Source: Bacillota bacterium (lineage in GTDB: Bacteria > Bacillota > Clostridia > DSM-8532). From it: a stretch of 64,000 bases of DNA. The stretch spans positions 108,325 through 172,324 of the forward strand of contig JAEZLR010000022.1 in the NCBI GenBank assembly GCA_023415205.1, in the 5' to 3' direction. Position numbers and translations under genes: made by a program. How positions within the stretch are numbered: position 1 is the first letter of the stretch; every line of letters begins with the position of its first letter. The notes under the pieces are model-generated. The model did not search any database. It was not told the DNA's origin and worked only from the letters and a program-made list of their open reading frames with translations. Positions 16,882 through 25,414 of this stretch are shown piece after piece.

Positions 16882-17988
16882 TTATTCCTCCTTTAAGGGT
16901 ATCAGCATAGAGAGGGAAAATCCTCTGCTGGTATCAATAATCAGCTTCCCATCTACCGAGCAAAGTCTCTCCTCCATACCGGAGAGCCCGAGCCCTTTCT
17001 TTAGATCGTTATAGACAGAGCCGTTATCCCACATATGAAGCCGCACCATCCGGTTCATAATATGGAGGGATACCGAGACTTGGGTGGCATTGGAATGGCG
17101 AAGTATATTGGTTAGCCCTTCGGTGATGTTCTCCAGATAAATCTTCCATAGAACAGGGGATATGCGGGATATATCACCTTCATAGGTGAGTGAGGTCAAA
17201 AGCCCGTGTTGCGTCTTGAAATCATCTAAAATAAGCTGCAGCCTATTTATACCCATTTGCTCTGATGGCGGCTTGATATTTCGCAGGGTGACTCGGATAC
17301 TTTCCAAGCCCTCGCGCAGGGTTTGAATGACCCTATCCAGCATGGAGGAGGCCTTATCTGGGTCGGATGCTGATAAAAGCTTGGCGGCTTCCAATTGCAT
17401 CAAGCTTCCCGATATAGAATGTCCCACTTTATCATGGATTTCCTGCGCAATTTTATTTCGCTCCTCCAACTGGGCCGTGTAGGTCCACTGCTGCTTGAGG
17501 GCCTCACCCCTCCTGATTTTTATATGGAGCCTGTCGTTATCAAGGCTTAAAGCGTCATTTTCCTTTTGCAAAGTCTCCAATTTATACTCCCTGACCATCA
17601 GGAGAAGCAGCGACATACAGAACCCTGAGACAAGGCCGTGAATAACGAGGAGATCGTGGAAAATAGACAAGGGGAATTGAATAACAAGGAGGAGGATTCC
17701 CCACCGGAGATCCAGTTGAAACAGATGAATCAATTCCAGAATCAGAAGGGGGACAAGAATAAGTAGGATCGGAAAGAACCATTGGATAACAGCACACCCT
17801 CCCAATGAAAGAAGAATGAGCACAAGCTTTGCTGTTTTTTGTGGGATAACGGGAATCAATACCCCAAATGCCGTAAAAATCAAAGAGAAGATCAGTAAAA
17901 ACGCCAGAGATGCGCTTGAGGCGCTCCAATTTATGAAAAGACAATAGCCCAAGGTAAAAAGCTTTGCGATCATGATGGCATTACCCAT
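16882..17988 (-). CDS. HisKA_3-type sensor histidine kinase
   Basis: The 368-residue protein has five to six N-terminal membrane segments (residues about 5-135) with almost no external loop, then a short coiled coil. The HisKA_3 motif ERNKIAQEIHDKVGH places the phosphorylated histidine at 185. The ATPase domain includes GLTNILRHSNAT and GLGLSGMEERL. Kinases of this build (DesK/LiaS class) sense membrane or drug stress within the membrane. AAGGAGAG precedes the ATG. It forms a two-component pair with the regulator just downstream. Confidence 0.93.
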   Translation of the reverse strand: MGNAIMIAKLFTLGYCLFINWSASSASLAFLLIFSLIFTAFGVLIPVIPQKTAKLVLILLSLGGCAVIQWFFPILLILVPLLILELIHLFQLDLRWGILLLVIQFPLSIFHDLLVIHGLVSGFCMSLLLLMVREYKLETLQKENDALSLDNDRLHIKIRRGEALKQQWTYTAQLEERNKIAQEIHDKVGHSISGSLMQLEAAKLLSASDPDKASSMLDRVIQTLREGLESIRVTLRNIKPPSEQMGINRLQLILDDFKTQHGLLTSLTYEGDISRISPVLWKIYLENITEGLTNILRHSNATQVSVSLHIMNRMVRLHMWDNGSVYNDLKKGLGLSGMEERLCSVDGKLIIDTSRGFSLSMLIPLKEE

Positions 17989-18033
17989 CGGATTTACTCT
18001 CCTTAATGTGGCATTAGGACATACGATACGCTT

Positions 18034-18062
18034 ATTTTAACATGTCTAGCGGATAGGGGCAA
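18034..18062 (-). promoter_or_regulatory. Promoter of the kinase-regulator genes
   Basis: On the minus strand TTGCCC (18057-18062) and TAAAAT (18034-18039) are 17 bases apart, about 45 bases upstream of the kinase ATG. Confidence 0.6.
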
Positions 18063-18095
18063 GGAATACAAAAATCCTGCACCATGATAAAAGCT

Positions 18096-18126
18096 TAAAA
18101 AAACTCCCCGAGAGCTTCGGGGATTT
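18096..18126 (-). terminator. Terminator of the DUF4397 gene
   Basis: On the minus strand CCCCGA-AGCTC-TCGGGG is followed by a run of seven T. It lies about 25 bases after the stop of the DUF4397 gene. Confidence 0.9.
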
Positions 18127-18148
18127 CTTTAAACCAGTCGAACTCATT

Positions 18149-18802
18149 TTAAGGGTTAATATAAGTATTGCCATCTAGTGGAATAAGCACCTGGAGCCCC
18201 GGCTGACCATTTACCAGGCCTATGGCGTAAATGGTATAGAAGCGGTCGGGCAGAAGATGGATGTTGGGCACATCCAATACCACGTGATCCGTTCCGGATA
18301 CCCTTACTCGAATGTGATAGGTCTGGGGCGGAACAATGATGTAAGGGGTGGTTTCCTTGAAGCGGACATCGCTGAATAGCACCGTACCATTGGAGAGGAT
18401 GACATCCACATTGGGCGCAGTAGGTGCAAGATGGCTGAAACGAAGCATCACCATGCCCTGAGGGATGGGGAGCTTGGGCTCGGCAATGGGAAGGAGACTG
18501 ATGTTTGGGAGTTCCCCCACCACGGCCACGGTAAAGATGGATAGATCGGGAAGGGTGACGGTGGTTCTTAAAACAGGATTATCCCTTCTTCCGGTGGGAA
18601 ATACCTCGATTTGATAGGTCCCGGCCCTAAAGGCCTGATATTCAGTAAATTCCCTGTAATTAAGGTTCCTGGCAATAAGCATCCCGTTGGCATAGACATC
18701 CACGGCAGGAGCGTTGGGAACAGCATGCAGAAGCCTGACATAGGCGGAGTTGTGCTGGGGCATGTAGGCATTATAAGGCATCATATTTTGGGCAATAAAC
18801 AT
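18149..18802 (-). CDS. DUF4397-domain protein
   Basis: The 217-residue product carries two related units with the DUF4397 signatures YVRLLHAVPNAPAVDVYANG and MLRFSHLAPTAPNVDVILSN, each followed by beta-rich sequence. There is no signal peptide or membrane segment. The N-terminus is Met/Asn/Tyr-rich. GAGG lies nine bases before ATG 18802, which excludes the in-frame GTG at 18811. Single-gene unit with its own promoter and terminator. Members in spore formers are of unknown function; a spore-coat role is possible but not shown. Confidence 0.85.
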   Translation of the reverse strand: MFIAQNMMPYNAYMPQHNSAYVRLLHAVPNAPAVDVYANGMLIARNLNYREFTEYQAFRAGTYQIEVFPTGRRDNPVLRTTVTLPDLSIFTVAVVGELPNISLLPIAEPKLPIPQGMVMLRFSHLAPTAPNVDVILSNGTVLFSDVRFKETTPYIIVPPQTYHIRVRVSGTDHVVLDVPNIHLLPDRFYTIYAIGLVNGQPGLQVLIPLDGNTYINP

Positions 18803-18836
18803 GTGTGTCACCTCAACAGATAAAATGAGCTACTTT

Positions 18837-18866
18837 AATATATGACGGCTTGACCCAAAAGGTCAA
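18837..18866 (-). promoter_or_regulatory. Promoter of the DUF4397 gene
   Basis: On the minus strand TTGACC (18861-18866) and TATATT (18837-18842) are separated by 18 bases, about 35 bases upstream of the start codon. Confidence 0.65.
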
Positions 18867-19023
18867 AAGCGTATAAAGGGAGGAAGTAAAATACTAAAAA
18901 ATGGGTTCTTTGGGGGCCGGTTTAAAAAATTTTCGAATATCTGAAGGGATGTCTCAATAGCTTATTTAATAGGAATGTAATAATTCAAGCCATCAAATAA
19001 AGATTGGTAAATTGTGCCTAATG

Positions 19024-19052
19024 TTGCATTCCGTGAGTATTGTTGATATAAT
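19024..19052 (+). promoter_or_regulatory. Promoter of the c-di-AMP riboswitch transcript
   Basis: TTGCAT (19024-19029) and a perfect TATAAT (19047-19052) are 17 bases apart. Transcription would begin near 19059, leaving about 45 bases before the aptamer. Between 18867 and 19023 nothing else was seen. Confidence 0.65.
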
Positions 19053-19103
19053 GTACGAAGCAAATGGAATAAAACGTCATATAATTGTAATATATGCTAC
19101 AAA

Positions 19104-19219
19104 AAAAGGCTTAGTTTCTTGTGTAAGAGAACGGAGGACCCAATCATTGGGGTTAATCCATTGGATAATGGTAGGGGTTCCTATTACCCGCACCCGTCAG
19201 CTAACTCCGGAAGCCTTAA
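19104..19219 (+). promoter_or_regulatory. Cyclic di-AMP riboswitch (ydaO/yuaA class)
   Basis: The aptamer is closed by a perfect stem AAGGCTT (19106-19112) with AAGCCTT (19211-19217). Inside are the class signatures GGAGGACCCAATCATTGGGG, then TTACCCG and the strongly conserved GTCAGCTAACTCCGG. The class is well known upstream of wall hydrolase genes, where c-di-AMP lowers expression. The ribosome site (TAGGAGG, 19221-19227) starts four bases after the closing stem, so there is no room for a terminator. Confidence 0.9.
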
Positions 19220-19232
19220 ATAGGAGGAGACC

Positions 19233-20216
19233 ATGAAAAAACAGAAGCCCAATGCTTCATTTATCATTTTAATTGCGCTTTTTATACTAACACAAATGAC
19301 TTTTGCACTAACGAATATTCTGCCTACAAGGCTTACTCAAGATGAAAATGCTGATAATTTTGCAGCATCCGATAATGGTGTATTAGAAGCTACGAATGAT
19401 GTGGAAGAGGTCGTTGACACACAGGAGCTTATGGCTCTGGCGGCCGCTCCGGCAAAACAAATCCTTTCTCTTTCAGCTCTCGCTTCGGTTCCTAAACCCT
19501 CAACAGCACCTCAGACTGCTTCTGTCGCTCAACAAGAAACCAAACCCGTTGTTCGCTATGTCAATGCCAACTCCCTTAATGTCAGGGAATCACCCAATAG
19601 TGAAAGTAAGCTGATTACAGAAATTGAAAGAGGCGACAAGGTCACTTATTATGAGACTGAGGGCGAGTGGGCCAGAATCATTACCTGGACTGATAAAAAA
19701 GGCTATATCCTGGCCAAGTATCTTGTAGATACAGAAAAGGATGTTCAGAAGATTGTTGCATCCACATCAACATCCAAGAAAACCTCCAACGTATCCCGTT
19801 CTTCAGAATCCACCGCATCTTCAGAGCCCGCAAGTGCTGAAGCGCTTTCCTTAGCGGATAAAGTCGTTGCCTACGCCAAGACCCTACAAGGAGTGAAATA
19901 TGTTCACGGCGGCTATTCTACCAGCGGTCTTGACTGTTCGGGCTTGACAAAATACGTTTTTGCAAAATACGGCATCACCTTACCCCGCTCTTCTTCCGCC
20001 TATTCTGGAATAGGGACCAAAGTGGCCCGTTCGGATTTAATGGCCGGTGATATTCTCTTGTTTGACGGCTGGGGAAACAAAACCCTGAACCATGTGGGTA
20101 TTTATATTGGCGACGGATCCTTTATTCATGCCTCAACCACAAAAGGAAAAGTGGTTGTCCAGAACCTCAACGCATACAGGGGAACCTATTTGGGAGCCAG
20201 GCGTGTTATTAAGTGA
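19233..20216 (+). CDS. SH3 and NlpC/P60-domain cell-wall endopeptidase
   Basis: The 327-residue protein has an N-terminal signal or anchor helix (residues 9-28), a linker, a bacterial SH3 domain (about 108-168; YVNANSLNVRESP, DKKGYILAKYL) and an NlpC/P60 peptidase domain (205-327). The catalytic residues are Cys235 (LDCSGLT), His287 (NHVGIYIG) and a polar third residue, His299. It cuts peptide cross-links in peptidoglycan outside the cell. AGGAGG precedes the ATG. Control by a c-di-AMP riboswitch is typical of this enzyme class. A terminator follows. Confidence 0.95.
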   Translation: MKKQKPNASFIILIALFILTQMTFALTNILPTRLTQDENADNFAASDNGVLEATNDVEEVVDTQELMALAAAPAKQILSLSALASVPKPSTAPQTASVAQQETKPVVRYVNANSLNVRESPNSESKLITEIERGDKVTYYETEGEWARIITWTDKKGYILAKYLVDTEKDVQKIVASTSTSKKTSNVSRSSESTASSEPASAEALSLADKVVAYAKTLQGVKYVHGGYSTSGLDCSGLTKYVFAKYGITLPRSSSAYSGIGTKVARSDLMAGDILLFDGWGNKTLNHVGIYIGDGSFIHASTTKGKVVVQNLNAYRGTYLGARRVIK

Positions 20217-20248
20217 TAAATCCAAACAACCAAAACAATAAGCAAATA

Positions 20249-20275
20249 AAACCCGGGATGACCCGGGTTTTTCTT
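20249..20275 (+). terminator. Terminator of the NlpC/P60 gene
   Basis: AAACCCGGG-ATGA-CCCGGGTTT is followed by TTCTTTTCC. It also separates this gene from the convergent kinase gene. Confidence 0.9.
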
Positions 20276-20286
20276 TTCCATATTTT

Positions 20287-22014
20287 CTAGAGTCGGTTGA
20301 TGGGTAAAATGACGGTAAAGACGGTTCCTACGCCCACCTTGCTGTTGACCTCAATCTTTCCATTATGCTTTTCAATAATGCTTTTGCAGATGGATAAGCC
20401 CAGGCCGCTGCCGCTACCGCTTTTCTTTGTGGTAAAGCCTGTGTCAAAGATATGGGGGATAATCTCCTCAGGAATGCCTGTGCCGTTGTCAGCAATGGAT
20501 ACCAGGACAAAGGAGCTGTCGGCGCGTGTTTTTATGGTGATTTCCCCTTTATCGGGAATGGCATGGATCCCATTGACAATCATATTCATAAAAACCTGGT
20601 TAATCAGGCCCGGGTTACACGGGATTGCCGGAAGCTCTCCGTAATCCTCAATGATTTTTATGCGGCGCTTCCATAGGTTGGAGGTCAATAACACCACGCT
20701 CTGAATACTTTCATTAATAAGCGTTTCCTCAACCTCATCCAAATCCTGGCGGGAAAAGCTCCGAAGCCCCTTGATAATGGAAGAGATGCGTTCAAGAGCA
20801 GTATTGTTGAGTGCGGAGGCATCCTTAAGCTGGGTCACGAGGTCTTTAAGCTCTTGGTTTTCCAGGATTAATGGGCTATTTTCTATCCCCTGGAGGAGGG
20901 AGGTCTGCTTGTTTATACTCTTATGGATGTGGTCAAGGGGCTCGTCTATCTCATGGGAGATGGCTGCGGTTAATTGCCCCACTGCCGCCAGGTTCTGACT
21001 TTGTACCAATTGGGACTGGGCTTCCTGGATGATTTGACGGGATTCCAAAAGCTCCTCCCGCTGGTTTTCAAGGTCGGTATTTTGTGCTTCAAGCTGGTTA
21101 TTTTGTTCCATCATCATCTCATCGAAGGCTTGCATTTTTTTAAGGAGGGTATTGGTGGATTCGGCTATAGAGGAAATCTCAGCCAGGGGGTGTTTTTTGA
21201 CAATGATCTGGGAACGCAAGGTTGTCTCGTAATCCTCCATAGCCAAGGCTTTTACCCGGGCTTCCAGAAGGGAAAAAGGCTTGGAAATACGGACGGAAAG
21301 GAATCTTCCTATAAGGCTGATCAGGAGGAAGCCGATGGCTATGACCAGCAAGGATCCTGCCCTTAAAAACAGAAAATAGGAGACTAAAAAGGTGGGGTCA
21401 AGGCGAACGGTCACAACGGCTGTCTCGGAGGGGGTATTAGTCTGCTGGCCCTTGGTGCCTGCTAGGCCGATGATATAGCGTGATTCACAATCCAACTGGC
21501 CAGAGAGAAGGCTTACAATGGGATAAATAATCTTGCCCTTATGTCTTTCAAGAAGCTTTGTCCTGCCAAACTCCTGGCTTATGTAGACCTCCTGTCCCCT
21601 GACCTCAATTTTTATCTGGGTGACCTCACCCAGCCTGTAATACTCCTTGGTAAGGGGGTGGGCCACAAGTGTCTTGAGCTGAGGGACATTCTTTATGTCG
21701 TAATTCTCTGGAACGCTTACAGAATAGCCCCGATCGCTAGAAAGAACAAAGGTACGGAGGGTTTCGCTCTCCAGCTGATGGACTTTTTCTGCTATCTGAT
21801 TGAGATCTGGATTCTTCCCGTCTGTCAGGGTCTCTTCACTAAAAACATTAACGGAAACTAAATGACTGATCATGGAGGTGAGGAGAGCGCCCTTCTGGCG
21901 TTCGGCCTCAAGAGAGGCAAAGGAAAGCACGACGAAAAAGAGCAATATGGTCATTGCTATGCAGGTATAAATCACTTTACGCATACGCGTTTTCAGGTTT
22001 TTTTGCCTAGCCAA
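20287..22014 (-). CDS. Sensor histidine kinase with extracytoplasmic domain (paralogue of the 23269 kinase)
   Basis: The 575-residue protein has two membrane helices (about 13-33 and 212-238) enclosing an external sensor domain of about 180 residues, a HAMP-like linker, a coiled coil (300-340), and HisKA with the phospho-histidine 354 in AISHEIDEPL. The ATPase domain ends with DNGTGIPEEIIPHIFDTGF and GSGLGLSICKSIIEKHNG. The IDEPL sequence replaces the usual INTPL/INNPL after the histidine. The start appears to be TTG 22014 with GAGGTGAG upstream. No response regulator is adjacent on the strand, but an HD-GYP regulator diverges from it. Confidence 0.9.
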   Translation of the reverse strand: MARQKNLKTRMRKVIYTCIAMTILLFFVVLSFASLEAERQKGALLTSMISHLVSVNVFSEETLTDGKNPDLNQIAEKVHQLESETLRTFVLSSDRGYSVSVPENYDIKNVPQLKTLVAHPLTKEYYRLGEVTQIKIEVRGQEVYISQEFGRTKLLERHKGKIIYPIVSLLSGQLDCESRYIIGLAGTKGQQTNTPSETAVVTVRLDPTFLVSYFLFLRAGSLLVIAIGFLLISLIGRFLSVRISKPFSLLEARVKALAMEDYETTLRSQIIVKKHPLAEISSIAESTNTLLKKMQAFDEMMMEQNNQLEAQNTDLENQREELLESRQIIQEAQSQLVQSQNLAAVGQLTAAISHEIDEPLDHIHKSINKQTSLLQGIENSPLILENQELKDLVTQLKDASALNNTALERISSIIKGLRSFSRQDLDEVEETLINESIQSVVLLTSNLWKRRIKIIEDYGELPAIPCNPGLINQVFMNMIVNGIHAIPDKGEITIKTRADSSFVLVSIADNGTGIPEEIIPHIFDTGFTTKKSGSGSGLGLSICKSIIEKHNGKIEVNSKVGVGTVFTVILPINRL

Positions 22015-22187
22015 GAGCTCACCTCAATAATCAAAGAATCTCATGCTATATTTAACCCAAAAAAGGGAGTCCGTAACGTAGAATAAAAAATTAAAGCGGC
22101 AGAGGGGCGCTTTCCTTCTGTTTTAATGTGAGTCCTCAGTGGTAACAGATAAATAGCTTTTTGGCATTTGTTTTTTGGGAGGATTTT

Positions 22188-23267
22188 ATGAGCCGCACCA
22201 TTATGATTGTAGATGATGAAATGATGATAACCAATACCCTTTCCAACCTGGTTAAATTGTTTTTAAAGCATCAAGTGATAGCTTATAACAACCCCGTTGA
22301 GGCGCTGGATTCAGCTCAGCTCCATAACGGTGAGGTGGATCTGGTCATATCGGACTTCATGATGCCTGGCATGAATGGCCTTGAGTTTCTCAAGAGGGCC
22401 AAGGAAAAGTCCCCCAACCTGATAACGGTGATGCTGACAGGCTATGCCGACAAGGAGAATGCCATCCGCAGCATTAATGAGGTAGGGCTTTACTACTATA
22501 TAGAAAAACCCTGGGACAACAACGCCCTGATAAAAATTGTACAAAACGGTCTTGAAAAAAAGGAAATGAAGGAGACCCTTCAAAAAAACTATGATGAAAT
22601 CAAGAAATCACACTATGAAATACAAAGGCTTTATGAGCTTCTCCAAAAGGATTTCCATGCGGAGCAGGAGAGCGCAAGAAGTCTGATTGTCAGTTTGGCC
22701 AATGTCATTGAAGCCAAGGACGCCTACACCGAAGGCCATACCCGACGGGTGGGGAGCCTCAGTAGAACCATTGGCGAAAGAATGGGCATGTCAAAAGAGC
22801 AGCTCAACATTCTGGAAATAGCCGGAGTCATCCATGATATCGGCAAGGTGGGTGTCTCGGAAACCATTATTAATAAGCCTGGGAAGCTCACCCTTGATGA
22901 ATTTGATACGATGAAGAGCCATACCATCATCGGTGAAACCATTTTAAAGCCTCTGGGTTCCCTGAGGGAATGCCTGGACCCGGTGCGTCACCATCATGAA
23001 AAGCTGGATGGCAGCGGCTACCCAGACGGACTGAAGGATGAGGAAATTTCTGTTTTTGCACGTATTCTTGCTGTGGCGGATATCTTTGACGCCCTTTATT
23101 CCAAGCGCCCCTATAGAGATAAGCTTCCCATCGAGAAGGCTCAGGCCATTCTACTGGAGGAAGCTGAGAAAGGACAATTGGACCGCCATGTGATTAATGT
23201 GCTTCTGGATTTGATCAAAGAAGGAAGCTTGGAACTGCTTTATGCCCAGCCTACCCAGCAAGTGTAG
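22188..23267 (+). CDS. Response regulator with HD-GYP phosphodiesterase domain (RpfG-like)
   Basis: The 359-residue protein has a receiver domain (residues 1-120, phospho-acceptor Asp56 in VISDFMMPG), a coiled-coil linker (120-165), and an HD-GYP domain. The latter has HDIGK at 216-220, HHHEKLDGSGYP at 268-279 and later ADIFDAL. All metal ligands and the GYP signature are present, so it should degrade cyclic di-GMP when phosphorylated. GGGAGGA precedes ATG 22188. It lies between two sensor kinases on the opposite strand, either of which may be its partner. Confidence 0.95.
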   Translation: MSRTIMIVDDEMMITNTLSNLVKLFLKHQVIAYNNPVEALDSAQLHNGEVDLVISDFMMPGMNGLEFLKRAKEKSPNLITVMLTGYADKENAIRSINEVGLYYYIEKPWDNNALIKIVQNGLEKKEMKETLQKNYDEIKKSHYEIQRLYELLQKDFHAEQESARSLIVSLANVIEAKDAYTEGHTRRVGSLSRTIGERMGMSKEQLNILEIAGVIHDIGKVGVSETIINKPGKLTLDEFDTMKSHTIIGETILKPLGSLRECLDPVRHHHEKLDGSGYPDGLKDEEISVFARILAVADIFDALYSKRPYRDKLPIEKAQAILLEEAEKGQLDRHVINVLLDLIKEGSLELLYAQPTQQV

Positions 23268-23268
23268 C

Positions 23269-24990
23269 TTAACCTGCATTATCAATGGGCAGACGGAAGA
23301 TGAATTCACTGCCCTCCTGATACCGGCTCTTTACCTCGATAGAACCACCATGTTTATCTATAATGTTTTTGCAGATAGGCAGGCTTAGGCTAATGCCTTT
23401 TTCTGTTTCATTGGGAATCATTGCGGACTCAAAGAGGTTAACCATCTTTTCAGGCTTGATGCCCACACCGGTATCCTTAATGGAGGTGTAGACATCAGAG
23501 TCATCATGCCATGTTTTTATTGTGATCTCCCCTTCTTGGGGAATGGAGTGTATAGCGTTGACCAGAAGGTTCATGAAGACCTGGTTGAGGAGACCCGGAT
23601 AGCATTTCACATAAGGGAGTCTTCCATAGTCCTCATTCATCCGGATGCGGTTTTTCCATAAGTATCGGGTGAGCAGCACCACGCTTCGAGCGCTGTCGTT
23701 GATGTCACATTCCTGAAAATCCGCCTGATCCAGTCTGGAGAAGTTTTTAAGGCTTTTAATAATCAAGGTGACCTGATCACAGGAGGCCATACTTAAGGAG
23801 CCAGCCTCCCTCATGGCCGTTACTGCCTTTGACAGCTCAGGGTCATTGATAACCTCGGGAATTGACAGAATCATATCCAGAATCATGTTCTGCAGTTGAA
23901 CATTGCTATTGATGGTGCCAAGAGGTGTGTTGATTTCATGGGAAATGGCGGCTGTTAACTGGCCCACCGATGCAAGGTTTTGGTGCTGAACCAGCTTGGT
24001 TTGAGCCTCCCTTATCTGCTTGCGGCTCTCCATAAGCTCTTCATTCTGGGACTCCAGCTCAATATTCTGATTTTCAAGAAGTTCGTTCTGCTTAGATAGA
24101 ATCAGGTTAAACTCATGCATCTTATCCAGAAGAATATTGGTGGATTCTGCAATGGACTTAATTTCAGCCAGGGGCTTCTTTACCATAAGGTGCGAGTTAA
24201 GGAGCTCCTCAAAATTACCCTCAGCCAGGTAGCCCAGGTTTTTATCCAGTACCTCAAAGGGTTTGGATACAGTTTTAGTGAGGAAGGAGGTGAAAATCCA
24301 GGAAACCAGATAGCTTGCCAGCGATGCGAAGATAATACCCGCCAATAGATACCCGTAAAACACCAAGGAGAGCTGAGGATCAAGCCGGATGGAGATTTCG
24401 GCCAGGGGTTCCCCCGAGGGTGTGGGGATATAGTAGACCGAATAGGTTGAGAAAAGGTTAAGAAGCTTCGAGCCAAAGGAAGATAGCTCCTCCAGGCGAG
24501 CCGCACCATTACCCTCACTGCGATAGACCACTTCCTGGTTAATAAAGAGGGTACTCTGAAGAACATCTCCAAGGCGGGTTTCCTTGGGCTGGCCTACTAC
24601 CGAAAGCTGCTGTATGGAACCATGGAGCAGGGCCAGATTCTTGGCATCGGGAAGGGCTATAACATGCCCGGCAGAGTCCTCTTCAAGAAAAAACTGAAAG
24701 GTTCTTCCTTCGTACTCCTTCATCAACTGCTTAAGTTTCTCAGATTGTGGAGTGTCTGCCTTAATCTCGCTCAAGGAGCTCACTTCCATGGCATTTAGGC
24801 CCTCTTGGGAGGTTAACCGATCTGCGATAAAGTGGGCGAAGACTCCCGCAAAGAAAGAGGTGTTTTCCTTGGTAACATAGGCTGAGACAAAGGAAAGGGT
24901 AGAGGCAAGGAAAGCAATGGCTAATATAATACATAGCCGGATGGTATATCTAATGCGCTGATTCAGCGTTTTTCCTCGTTTCTTTTTCAC
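23269..24990 (-). CDS. Sensor histidine kinase with extracytoplasmic domain (paralogue of the 20287 kinase)
   Basis: The 573-residue protein has the same build as the kinase at 20287: two membrane helices around a 180-residue external domain, linker, coiled coil, HisKA with AISHEINTPL (His352 from the GTG start) and an ATPase domain. Blocks such as LAEI-SIAEST and VGQLTAAISHEI are shared, so the two are duplicates. The final ATPase box reads ETEKGISLSLPICKNI, where glycines of the usual GTGLGL box are replaced; activity may be altered. GTG 24990 is chosen for the GGGAGA site upstream. Its stop is two bases from that of the HD-GYP regulator. Confidence 0.88.
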   Translation of the reverse strand: MKKKRGKTLNQRIRYTIRLCIILAIAFLASTLSFVSAYVTKENTSFFAGVFAHFIADRLTSQEGLNAMEVSSLSEIKADTPQSEKLKQLMKEYEGRTFQFFLEEDSAGHVIALPDAKNLALLHGSIQQLSVVGQPKETRLGDVLQSTLFINQEVVYRSEGNGAARLEELSSFGSKLLNLFSTYSVYYIPTPSGEPLAEISIRLDPQLSLVFYGYLLAGIIFASLASYLVSWIFTSFLTKTVSKPFEVLDKNLGYLAEGNFEELLNSHLMVKKPLAEIKSIAESTNILLDKMHEFNLILSKQNELLENQNIELESQNEELMESRKQIREAQTKLVQHQNLASVGQLTAAISHEINTPLGTINSNVQLQNMILDMILSIPEVINDPELSKAVTAMREAGSLSMASCDQVTLIIKSLKNFSRLDQADFQECDINDSARSVVLLTRYLWKNRIRMNEDYGRLPYVKCYPGLLNQVFMNLLVNAIHSIPQEGEITIKTWHDDSDVYTSIKDTGVGIKPEKMVNLFESAMIPNETEKGISLSLPICKNIIDKHGGSIEVKSRYQEGSEFIFRLPIDNAG

Positions 24991-25096
24991 GCCCGGTCTC
25001 CCTAACAAAAAATACAGTGGATATATACCACCCTTTTATAAAACCTACTCGCGGTAGGGTAAATATTTTAGTAAGGGCTTACGGCTGGATATAAAG

Positions 25097-25125
25097 TTGA
25101 AAAGTATCCTCAGCGGGCATATAAT
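25097..25125 (+). promoter_or_regulatory. Promoter of the glycine cleavage operon
   Basis: TTGAAA (25097-25102) and a perfect TATAAT (25120-25125) are 17 bases apart; transcription would begin near 25132, just before the riboswitch. Confidence 0.8.
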
Positions 25126-25146
25126 GGTAGAGTGAACATATCTTTT

Positions 25147-25331
25147 GTGGATGAGGGTTACGGAAGAGATCCAAAGGATTTGGACGCCGACGAAGCAAAT
25201 TCAAGCGGTGGAATGAGCTTGAATGAAACTTTCAGGCAAAAAGACCGTGACCGGACACGACTCTGAAGAGCCATCAGGCACCGAAGGAGCAATTCCCTAC
25301 GGGAAGAATCTCTCAGGTTCATGACAGGGTG
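25147..25331 (+). promoter_or_regulatory. Tandem glycine riboswitch
   Basis: Two glycine aptamers follow each other. The first has the core GCCGACGAAGCAAAT and the 3' signature CTTTCAGGCAAAAAGACCG. The second has CACCGAAGGAGCAATT and CTCTCAGGTTCATGACAGGG. This cooperative double arrangement, directly ahead of gcvT, is an ON switch: glycine turns on its own breakdown. The terminator that executes the decision follows at once. Confidence 0.95.
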
Positions 25332-25362
25332 ATCAGCCGCTTGTGGTTGATGACCTTTTTTT
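25328..25362 (+). terminator. Glycine riboswitch expression-platform terminator
   Basis: GGTGATCAGCC pairs with GGTTGATGACC (one mismatch, one G-T) and is followed by seven T. Its left arm overlaps the end of the second aptamer (ACAGGGTG), so glycine binding can prevent its formation. Confidence 0.85.
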
Positions 25363-25414
25363 GCGTCTTATTATTGATTATGTACATGTTCCGTTAATTA
25401 AGGAGGAATGACCC

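Noticed and set aside
22093..22113. Terminator between the kinase and HD-GYP regulator genes
   Set aside because: AAAGCG/CGCTTT is a six-base stem with a nine-base loop between divergent genes; it would serve neither gene.
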